This document shows, piece by piece, positions 47,515-54,556 of a DNA stretch of 54,556 nt. The notes beneath the pieces are model-generated. The model was not told where the DNA came from. It did not search any database and saw nothing but the letters and a program-made list of their open reading frames with translations. The position numbers and the translations under genes are program-made. Position 1 is the first letter of the stretch. Each line of letters begins with the position of its first letter. Origin of the DNA: Bacteroidia bacterium (GTDB taxonomy: Bacteria > Bacteroidota > Bacteroidia > Bacteroidales > CAJPTX01). The DNA is taken from assembly GCA_905373475.1 (NCBI GenBank), contig CAJPTC010000017.1, positions 1-54,556 on the forward strand, given 5' to 3'.

Positions 47515-47994
47515 ATGGAGCTTCGCATTGGTTCTGGTTACGATGTGCACCGCCTTGTAGAGGGGCGGGCGCTTGTTCTTTGTGGTATTACTGTGCCTAG
47601 TGCAGTAGGTGAAGAAGCACATTCTGACGGCGATGTGGCGCTACATGCATTATGTGACGCCTTGTTGGGAGCACTTGCTCTAGGCGATATTGGCAAGTGG
47701 TTTCCAGACTCAGATGCACAGTTTAAGGATATCGATAGTCGTAAGCTATTGTGTGCTGTCTATGAATCCATCTCGGAAAGAGGCTGGCGCATTGCCAACA
47801 TCGATTTAACCATCCTTCTACAAGCCCCTAAGTTGCGCCCATATATTGACACTTTGCGTCAGACGCTCGCCTCCGATCTCAATTGTTCGCCAGAGCAAGT
47901 CAGCGTAAAGGCTACAACCACCGAACGTTTAGGCTTTGTAGGTCGCGGCGAAGGCATTGCGGCAGAGGCAGTAGTACTACTTGTAAGAGGCTAA
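47515..47994 (+). CDS. ispF: 2-C-methyl-D-erythritol 2,4-cyclodiphosphate synthase
   Basis: 159 residues, the full family length. Metal ligands Asp10 and His12 (GYDVHRL) and His44 (HSDGDVALHALCDALLGAL) are present. GDIGKWFPDSD and the C-terminal VKATTTERLGFVGRGEGIAA are signature sequences. It catalyses a step of the MEP isoprenoid pathway. It is 9 bp after porV and so probably co-transcribed. Confidence 0.95.
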   Translation: MELRIGSGYDVHRLVEGRALVLCGITVPSAVGEEAHSDGDVALHALCDALLGALALGDIGKWFPDSDAQFKDIDSRKLLCAVYESISERGWRIANIDLTILLQAPKLRPYIDTLRQTLASDLNCSPEQVSVKATTTERLGFVGRGEGIAAEAVVLLVRG

Positions 47995-48322
47995 ATCAGG
48001 GCATTGCCTATTAAGTCCTCCGACATGCTTTCTTTATTTGGCAGGGGATAGAATACAATCCTCATTTGTGCTCTGAGTTGAGGTGTGCCTCTTGTTTGTC
48101 TCAATTTGTTGTGCCGTCCAGTGAACTAGGTTTCGCCTTTATACGGCGCTATGTATTACGATACATTGTGTCGGGGTTCTATTATCGAGACTGCTTCACA
48201 ACAATATGACCCTAAAAATGCGCGATGCGCTAAAAAGGGCGGCACAAATACATTGCTAGTCCCCCATTCCTCATACCTGCTCCGAACAAAACACGACAAA
48301 AAAAGGTAAATAGGAAAAGAAC
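47995..48322. other. intergenic region without recognisable gene
   Basis: I see no convincing coding sequence, tRNA or strong hairpin. Weak dyads near 48115-48150 are not strong enough to call. Confidence 0.5.
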
Positions 48323-48330
48323 TACCTTTG
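48323..48330 (+). promoter_or_regulatory. -7 element TACCTTTG of the ridA-mrp operon
   Basis: An exact match to TAnnTTTG, 32 bp before the ridA start codon. No clear TTTG is seen at -33. Confidence 0.55.
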
Positions 48331-48362
48331 TATAGTTTAGGTAGAAATAAGTTAGGAAGACA

Positions 48363-48743
48363 ATGAAGAAGATTATTAGTACCAAGAATGCACCAGCAGC
48401 AGTAGGTCCGTATAGCCAAGCCGTAATGGTTGGCGACACGCTTTATATCTCTGGGCAAGTCCCCGTAGATCCTGCCACTGGGAAAGTAGTAGAAGGCGGC
48501 ATCGAAGCGCAAACAGAGCAGGTGCTTAAAAACATAGGAGCGATTCTTAAAGAGGCTGGTCTGGACTACTCCAACGTGGTAAAAACCACATGCCTCCTTG
48601 CCGATATGGACAATTTTGTCCCTATGAACGGCGTATACGCTAAATTCTTTACACAAGATATGCCTGCGCGTGCAGCATTCGGTGTTGTTAGACTCCCGCT
48701 CGGCGTAATGGTTGAGATTGAGGCAATTGCAGTTCGTAGTTAA
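48363..48743 (+). CDS. ridA: RidA-family enamine/imine deaminase
   Basis: 126 residues. APAAVGPYSQAV, LYISGQVPVDP, the active-site Arg in PARAAFGVVRLP and the end VEIEAIAVRS are family signatures. RidA hydrolyses reactive 2-aminoacrylate and related imines formed by PLP enzymes. It is first of a two-gene unit with mrp, 16 bp apart. Confidence 0.95.
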   Translation: MKKIISTKNAPAAVGPYSQAVMVGDTLYISGQVPVDPATGKVVEGGIEAQTEQVLKNIGAILKEAGLDYSNVVKTTCLLADMDNFVPMNGVYAKFFTQDMPARAAFGVVRLPLGVMVEIEAIAVRS

Positions 48744-48759
48744 CGCAGCCTGATTCCTC

Positions 48760-49830
48760 ATGGCCAGAGCATTGAATGAAGAGGCGGTACTAGAACTCCT
48801 GAAAGGGCTTACGCACCCAGAAAAGAAACAAGACGTAGTCTCGCTCGGGCTAGTACGCGATCTCTATTTCGACGAGGCGGGTATTCATTTTTCGCTCGCT
48901 CAACTAAGTGCTAACGACCCGTTTGCTACCTCGCTGATGCGGCAAGCGCGTCGGATTGTGTCCGAGGCTTACCCCGATGTTGCGGTAGAAGCCTCCTTGC
49001 AGATGGTGGCGCAAGCACCAAAAGAACCCAAAGACCTCCCCCCGCGTCAAGGTGGGGTGCAGAATGTTAAGCATATAGTTGCTATAGCGTCGGGCAAAGG
49101 AGGTGTAGGAAAATCAACCATTACAGTAAATCTTGCTGTCGCTTTGGCACGTAAAGGACTGAAGGTTGGGATTTTGGATGCTGACGTATTTGGTCCCAGC
49201 ATGGCTATCATGCTGGGTGTGGAAGATGAGCGCCCTGAGGTAAAAAATGAGGATGGCGAGGATCTTATCATCCCAGTTGAAGCGTACGGCGTCAAGATGC
49301 TTTCCATGGCGTTCTTCGTGGCTGCCTCCGATGCACTGGTGTGGCGTGGTCCTATGGCTTCCAATGCACTCAAGCAGATTATACACATGGGACTGTGGGG
49401 TGAGCTAGACTATTTGCTTATAGACACGCCGCCTGGTACAAGCGATGTGCATCTTACCATTACGCAAGATTTGAAACTCTCGGGAGCAATCGTAGTAAGT
49501 ACTCCCCAGCGTGTTGCTCTTGCCGATGCACAAAAGGCGCTGAGCATGTTTTCAAACCATGAAATAGCCGTTCCTATAGTAGGTATGGTTGAAAATATGT
49601 CGTGGTTTGATGCGGGCGATGGCGCGAAACACTACATCTTCGGGAAAGGAGGTGCTGTTGAGCTTGCCGAAGAATTAGGAGTACCGCTTTTGGGCGAAAT
49701 TCCTATAACCCAAGAACTACGCGAAGGTGGCGATACAGGCTGTCCGCTTGCCGCTGGCGAAGGTACTATGGCTCGTGCCTTTGACGAGCTTGCTCGCAAC
49801 TTCTTGACACAAATGAACGACGGTGTGTAG
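48760..49830 (+). CDS. Mrp/ApbC Fe-S cluster carrier ATPase
   Basis: 356 residues. The N-terminal MIP18/DUF59 domain covers about 1-85. The P-loop part has the deviant Walker A SGKGGVGKST, DADVFGPSMAIMLG, VWRGPMASNALKQ, DTPPGTSDVHLTITQ and STPQRVALADAQKA. Where many Mrp proteins carry CPxC after VENMS, this one reads WFDAGDGAKHYIFGKGG without cysteines. I recall a similar cysteine-poor loop in Bacteroides homologues, so it may be a phylum feature. A NifU-like scaffold gene follows. Confidence 0.9.
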   Translation: MARALNEEAVLELLKGLTHPEKKQDVVSLGLVRDLYFDEAGIHFSLAQLSANDPFATSLMRQARRIVSEAYPDVAVEASLQMVAQAPKEPKDLPPRQGGVQNVKHIVAIASGKGGVGKSTITVNLAVALARKGLKVGILDADVFGPSMAIMLGVEDERPEVKNEDGEDLIIPVEAYGVKMLSMAFFVAASDALVWRGPMASNALKQIIHMGLWGELDYLLIDTPPGTSDVHLTITQDLKLSGAIVVSTPQRVALADAQKALSMFSNHEIAVPIVGMVENMSWFDAGDGAKHYIFGKGGAVELAEELGVPLLGEIPITQELREGGDTGCPLAAGEGTMARAFDELARNFLTQMNDGV

Positions 49831-49865
49831 AGCAACCTGCGCACCGAATTCTTTATTCTACAAAT

Positions 49866-49873
49866 CAACTTTG
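49866..49873 (+). promoter_or_regulatory. -7 element CAACTTTG before the NifU-like gene
   Basis: One mismatch to TAnnTTTG, 24 bp before ATG 49898. It supports that start and separate expression from mrp. Confidence 0.45.
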
Positions 49874-49897
49874 CAAACTAAAAAACACACCTTAGCA

Positions 49898-50146
49898 ATG
49901 GTTTCTAAAGAGTTAATCGATAAAGTGAATGCTGCTATCGATACCATGCGCCCGTACATGCAGAGCGACGGTGGAGATCTTGCTCTAGATAGCATAAGCG
50001 ATGATCTCGTAGTTACAGTGCGCTTCCTTGGCACATGCGGCACGTGTCCTTATAGCTCCATGACACTGCACAATGGTGTAGTGCAAGCGATTATGCACCA
50101 CGCTCCAGAGATTAAAGAAGTTGTAGCACTCGACGAGAACGAATAG
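49898..50146 (+). CDS. NifU C-terminal-domain Fe-S scaffold protein
   Basis: 82 residues from ATG 49898. The family core is complete: AAIDTMRPYMQSDGGDLAL and GTCGTCPYSSMT with the CxxC that binds the cluster. The longer reading from 49823 overlaps mrp and passes through a likely promoter, so the shorter start is preferred. It hands assembled clusters to apo-proteins, perhaps with the Mrp encoded just upstream. Confidence 0.9.
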   Translation: MVSKELIDKVNAAIDTMRPYMQSDGGDLALDSISDDLVVTVRFLGTCGTCPYSSMTLHNGVVQAIMHHAPEIKEVVALDENE

Positions 50147-50172
50147 TAGGACCGATTTTGAGTGAATGGAGT

Positions 50173-51156
50173 ATGAGTGAACGAAGGCAAATGCCTAGGG
50201 TAGCCGTTTGGTTTTCCCTAGGCTTTTTTTTGTTTTTTCTCCTACACTTCCCTGCATTTGGGCAATCGAAGTTGAAGGAGCAGCGCGCCGCCTACCGAGA
50301 TAAGTACAAAGACATGGCCATAGAGCAAATGAAGCTCTACGGAGTTCCTGCCAGTATCACTCTCGCGCAGGGAATGCTGGAAAGTAGAAACGGACTGAGC
50401 GCTCTCGCAGCAAAAGGTAACAACCATTTTGGTATAAAATGCCACAAAAGCTGGAAAGGCAAAAAAATGTACCAAGACGACGATGCAAAAGGAGAATGCT
50501 TCCGAGTCTATAAAAGCGCCGTTCACTCCTTCGAAGATCACTCGCTCTTTCTACGTGGCGCCCGTCGCTACGCCTTTCTTTTTGATCTAGAATCTACCGA
50601 CTATAAAGGTTGGGCAAGAGGATTGAAGAAGGCAGGCTATGCCACCGACCCTAAGTACGCCGATCATCTTATCAAGATTATTGAAGAAGAAGGGCTTGCA
50701 GTTTATGACACGGGAGTGAAAATAGAGATCGCCTCACCGACGGTAGGAACACAGCGTGAACTCGCCAAAGAACCCGAATATGAGATTAAAATGGGCGAGG
50801 AGCACAAGATCTACGAGAGAAACCGTGTGCAATACATCATAGTACAGCAGCACGATACCTATATGTCGCTTACTCGCGCCATGGAAATGATGCCGTGGGA
50901 ATTAGCAAAGTACAACGAACTTTCAGAGCGTATACTCCCGCCGCCTGGCACAGAACTATACATACAGCCCAAACGTCGTAAGGCGGAAGTAAACCACGCA
51001 GTACACGTCGTAGAACCTGGCGAAACCATCTATTCCATTGCGCAAAAGTACGCCATCAAGAGCAAGTACATATACAAGCGCAACCGAATGAAGAAGGGCG
51101 AAGAACCTGAAGTGGGGCAATTGCTGTATTTAAGAAAGAAAGCACCTAAGAGCTGA
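50173..51156 (+). CDS. peptidoglycan glucosaminidase with two LysM domains
   Basis: About 327 residues from ATG 50173 (the TTG at 50158 is less likely). Signal anchor: VAVWFSLGFFLFFLLHF. The GH73-type glucosaminidase core has the likely catalytic Glu in TLAQGMLESRNGLS and the conserved GNNHFGIKCHKSWKG, ECFRVYKS, DHSLFL and YATDPKYADHLIKII. Two LysM-like segments close the protein (YIIVQQHDTYMSLTRAM; HVVEPGETIYSIAQKYAI). It cuts glycan strands of the cell wall, for growth or cell separation. It lies 11 bp after the NifU-like gene. A two-way terminator follows. Confidence 0.9.
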   Translation: MSERRQMPRVAVWFSLGFFLFFLLHFPAFGQSKLKEQRAAYRDKYKDMAIEQMKLYGVPASITLAQGMLESRNGLSALAAKGNNHFGIKCHKSWKGKKMYQDDDAKGECFRVYKSAVHSFEDHSLFLRGARRYAFLFDLESTDYKGWARGLKKAGYATDPKYADHLIKIIEEEGLAVYDTGVKIEIASPTVGTQRELAKEPEYEIKMGEEHKIYERNRVQYIIVQQHDTYMSLTRAMEMMPWELAKYNELSERILPPPGTELYIQPKRRKAEVNHAVHVVEPGETIYSIAQKYAIKSKYIYKRNRMKKGEEPEVGQLLYLRKKAPKS

Positions 51157-51205
51157 ACGTGAGAACAAAGATTTAGCTCGGTAGGCTGATAAAGTATATT
51201 GGAAT

Positions 51206-51239
51206 AAAAAACGCCACCCATAGAGGTAGCGTTTTTTTT
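51206..51239. terminator. bidirectional terminator
   Basis: aacgccacc/ggtagcgtt pair with one mismatch. A run of A precedes and eight T follow. It separates the glucosaminidase gene from the convergent small secreted protein gene. Confidence 0.8.
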
Positions 51240-51262
51240 ATGTGGATAGTCTTAAAACATTC

Positions 51263-51625
51263 CTAATTACACTTCTTGTCTTGTGTGATTTTTACACTAT
51301 AGTTGCCTTTCTGCTTGTCTTTGGTCTCCCATACGTATACCGCATGATCGTTTAGAGATCCTCCTTCCCCATCCTTATATGCAGGGATATTTTCTATCTG
51401 TTCCCCGCTAATTTGTTCGCCTTTGTATAAAATATAAAAATGCACAGTTACTTCATAGGGCTTGTGATGTTGAAGTGTGATCTTCACTGCAGGTCCGTCA
51501 GCGTAATTCACTATTTCGTTTACCTTCCACGTAGTACCTCCTGTTTGTTCGCAGCGAGGCTGCGCCCCTGCCATACCTATTCCACCAAATAGGATGATTG
51601 CCAATACACTTAGTAATCTCTTCAT
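51263..51625 (-). CDS. small secreted protein of unknown function
   Basis: 120 residues with a signal peptide (MKRLLSVLAIILFGGIGMAG, cleaved after AQ). The mature part of about 98 residues has two cysteines (one near the start, one in the terminal KKCN) that could pair, and beta-type sequence (GPAVKITLQHHKPYEVTVHF). No family recognised. It is a single gene with its own terminator. Confidence 0.6.
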   Translation of the reverse strand: MKRLLSVLAIILFGGIGMAGAQPRCEQTGGTTWKVNEIVNYADGPAVKITLQHHKPYEVTVHFYILYKGEQISGEQIENIPAYKDGEGGSLNDHAVYVWETKDKQKGNYSVKITQDKKCN

Positions 51626-51958
51626 CGTTTCTTACTTTACGTCCGCTCCTATTCGGACAAATAATTAAACAATTGACGTGAATGTTCGCATTCACACAGC
51701 AAGTTTTTTTTTCTACGGACATAACCAAATAATCAATCAATTTATTTTCATTCTAAGCTATAATCTCTGCCATACTTCGGCATAGTATCATTAGAAGGAG
51801 CGTATATCTCAGGTAGAATTAAATATCAGTCAGTCGTTCGTGGCGGGAGAGTCAGACCTAGCTATGCGATGTCGTGTGCCGCAACAGTATTTTATAAAAA
51901 TAATTACTCATCTACCTACCTTAAATAAAAGCACCATACTCAACAGCCCAAACTTTTG
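51626..51958. other. intergenic region between divergent genes
   Basis: AT-rich upstream region of the two flanking genes. A possible minus-strand -7 element lies at 51659-51666. The 77-codon frame at 51840 shows no coding character and overlaps the next gene out of frame. Confidence 0.5.
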
Positions 51959-51966
51959 TATCTTTA
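51959..51966 (+). promoter_or_regulatory. -7 element TATCTTTA
   Basis: One mismatch to TAnnTTTG, 27 bp before the transglutaminase-like lipoprotein start. Confidence 0.45.
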
Positions 51967-51993
51967 ACCAACAAAACGGATTTCGGCATTACG

Positions 51994-53187
51994 ATGTACA
52001 AAATATTACGAGCCTTCTTTATGCTAGCGCTCCTAGTTGCTGTAAGTATTTTCTCTGCTTGCAATACTACTAGCTACCAGAATGTCCCTGAAGAATATCA
52101 TCCGAAACTAGATTACGCACTTTCGCAAGCAGGCGACAACAAAGATGAACTACGCAAGGCGTTGGAAACTGCACCTGCTGAACAAGCCGAAGCTGTTGCC
52201 TTCCTTATCGCTTATATGCCAGAACGGGATCTTCTTGCCCTACCAGCATCTTTTATCCTTGAAAATGTGGAATATGCTTACCAAGCAAAAAATCGCTTCG
52301 CATGGGGGAAAACACTTCCCAAAGAAGTCTTTTTCAACGATGTACTACCTTACTGCGTCCTAAACGAAGCCCGAGATAACTGGCGTAAAGACTTCTACCA
52401 ACGATTCGCAAAGTATATCGATGGTGTGACAGAGATTACCGCCGCCATAGACAGTGTAAACAAACACATCCGCAACGAACTCCTTGTGGACTACAACACA
52501 CAGCGAGAAAAGCCAGACCAAAGCCCCTACGAATCTATGCGACAAAACATGGCTTCTTGTAGTGGTCTATCTATTTTGCTCACCGACGCCTTTCGTGCGG
52601 TGGCTATTCCTTCGCGCATAGCGGGGACTCCCAATTGGTACGACAACCGCGGCAACCACAACTGGAACGAAGTCTGGATTAACGGTACATGGTACTTTAC
52701 CGAATACTATCCCTCTGGGCTTAATCAGAGCTGGTTCTTGTCCAGTGCGGGCAGAGCAGACGAGCACGACTCGCTTCATGCCATCTATGCTACCTCGTTT
52801 TGCCCAACCGATCTTGCCTTCCCGCTTGTTTGGGATTCTACGATTCGATACGTATACGCTGAAAACGTAACCAAACGCTACTTGGAGCTGTATCAAAAAG
52901 AGCAATCGGAAAAACTAAAAGGTGACTATATACCCGTAAAGGTTACCTATCGCGATGTGAATCTTCATGGCGACAACCGTCTTGCCGTAAATGTAGACGT
53001 TTTTGATGCCCAAGGACAGATCGATGGGGGGCGTACCAAAGATGGGACTCATGATCTCAACGATTTCTTAACCTTTACCCTTCAGAAGAACCACGCCTAC
53101 CTATTCAAATACTTTTTGCCAGACGGAACGGAAAAGCACTATGAATTTACAACTCTAGACCACGAGCAACTAATAGAATTGCAATAG
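51994..53187 (+). CDS. transglutaminase-like lipoprotein
   Basis: 397 residues with lipoprotein signal and lipobox (IFSAC, Cys near residue 23). The transglutaminase core has Cys189 (QNMASCSGLSILL) and His222 (RGNHNWNEVW) followed by GTWYFTEYYPSG. A beta-sandwich end (VNVDVFDAQGQI) follows. It probably acts on peptides or proteins at the cell surface or in the periplasm, as a cysteine protease or cross-linker. Similar lipoproteins are common in Bacteroidota. Monocistronic, followed by the rrn leader. Confidence 0.8.
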   Translation: MYKILRAFFMLALLVAVSIFSACNTTSYQNVPEEYHPKLDYALSQAGDNKDELRKALETAPAEQAEAVAFLIAYMPERDLLALPASFILENVEYAYQAKNRFAWGKTLPKEVFFNDVLPYCVLNEARDNWRKDFYQRFAKYIDGVTEITAAIDSVNKHIRNELLVDYNTQREKPDQSPYESMRQNMASCSGLSILLTDAFRAVAIPSRIAGTPNWYDNRGNHNWNEVWINGTWYFTEYYPSGLNQSWFLSSAGRADEHDSLHAIYATSFCPTDLAFPLVWDSTIRYVYAENVTKRYLELYQKEQSEKLKGDYIPVKVTYRDVNLHGDNRLAVNVDVFDAQGQIDGGRTKDGTHDLNDFLTFTLQKNHAYLFKYFLPDGTEKHYEFTTLDHEQLIELQ

Positions 53188-53424
53188 TCGGTACACATTC
53201 GAGGAGGTACCACTTTCCCCTCTTCCAGCTTTTTTCTCTCTCCGCTTTTCGTTCCACTCTCTCCTCTTCTGGAGTCCTCCAACCCCCTCGAAAATGACAC
53301 TATTTCCCCTTTCTGGGAGAAATTTCCCGAATGCGGGAAACTTTTTTCTGTCCTTTAATTTGCGGATTTACAGAGCTTTGCGTAAAAAGAGGGTAGGAGA
53401 CTAGAAAAATAATTGGGGCTAGTA
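53188..53424 (+). other. pyrimidine-rich leader upstream of the rrn promoter
   Basis: 53203-53300 is strongly C/T-rich (ctcttccag, ctctctcc, cctcttctgg). No gene or clear terminator is seen. Confidence 0.4.
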
Positions 53425-53456
53425 TTTGGTGGAATGAAAAAAGGCGTATACCTTTG
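53425..53456 (+). promoter_or_regulatory. rRNA operon promoter
   Basis: TTTG at 53425-53428 and TACCTTTG at 53449-53456, 20 bp apart, match both halves of the Bacteroidota housekeeping promoter. The 16S gene starts about 150 bp downstream, leaving a processed leader. Confidence 0.8.
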
Positions 53457-53608
53457 TAACCGTGTTCGAGAGAGGACGAGGGGTCAGAGAGAGGGGTAAT
53501 ATTTCGTACACGAGCGGTTTTTGAGGCACGGCGATGAGAGAGTAAGTAGCGTACAAGCAAACAAATTTTGCTACTGCTTTTGCGAGTAGTAGTAGAGTCA
53601 ATTTTTTA

Positions 53609-54556
<948 letters not shown>

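Noticed and set aside
48156..48761. 201-codon minus-strand frame
   Set aside because: It is antisense to ridA and its promoter; ridA has clear family signatures.

Overview
The window looks like chromosomal DNA from a Bacteroidota bacterium of the order Bacteroidales, probably close to Porphyromonas. The evidence is a Bacteroidota-type 16S rRNA gene running off the right edge, -33/-7 promoters of the TTTG / TAnnTTTG type, two secreted proteins with type IX secretion (T9SS) C-terminal sorting domains, a PorV gene directly followed by ispF (an order I recall from P. gingivalis), a TonB-dependent receptor and DUF3078 and TamA-like outer-membrane proteins. No tRNA genes or CRISPR array were seen.

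Layout. 1-5.2 kb: an accessory module of an exported zinc metalloprotease, a C39-peptidase ABC exporter and an HlyD-type adaptor. It lies between two IS30-type ends, and the exporter and adaptor are both interrupted (a slip in a T run and an in-frame stop). 5.4-18.1 kb: two T9SS cargo genes transcribed towards each other, a BspA/Ig-repeat adhesin and a 3153-residue subtilisin-type protease. Between them lie an IS remnant and a strongly structured, probably non-coding RNA with its own promoter and terminator. 18.2-19.4 kb: a complete-length but mutated IS30 element. 19.4-31.6 kb: a TamA-like outer-membrane assembly protein, an rRNA/tRNA methyltransferase, a divergent uracil-DNA glycosylase overlapping a von Willebrand A-like secreted protein, and a five-gene TetR/TolC/AcrA/AcrB/PII-like efflux operon on the minus strand. 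31.6-37.1 kb: small lipoproteins, a TPR-like periplasmic protein, a TonB-dependent receptor and a decayed hipBA toxin-antitoxin locus. 37.1-40.0 kb: guanine deaminase, peptidase T and a DUF3078 protein. 40.1-46.1 kb: a solo IS30 end and a very large DUF4011-type helicase with a nuclease-like tail. 46.3-53.2 kb: porV-ispF, ridA-mrp, a NifU-like Fe-S scaffold, a LysM glucosaminidase, a small secreted protein and a transglutaminase-like lipoprotein. 53.4 kb to the end: an rrn promoter and the 5' part of 16S rRNA.

How the genes fit together. The two T9SS cargo proteins need PorV, which is encoded in the same window. The efflux operon carries its own repressor and a PII-like protein as last gene. 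The ridA-mrp and nfu genes form a small housekeeping/Fe-S block. The left accessory module, the hipBA relic and the scattered IS ends show repeated insertion and decay. The candidates for unusual biology are the structured RNA at 8.2-8.4 kb, the metalloprotease/C39-exporter module, and the helicase with transglutaminase-like Cys/His and a substituted nuclease motif.
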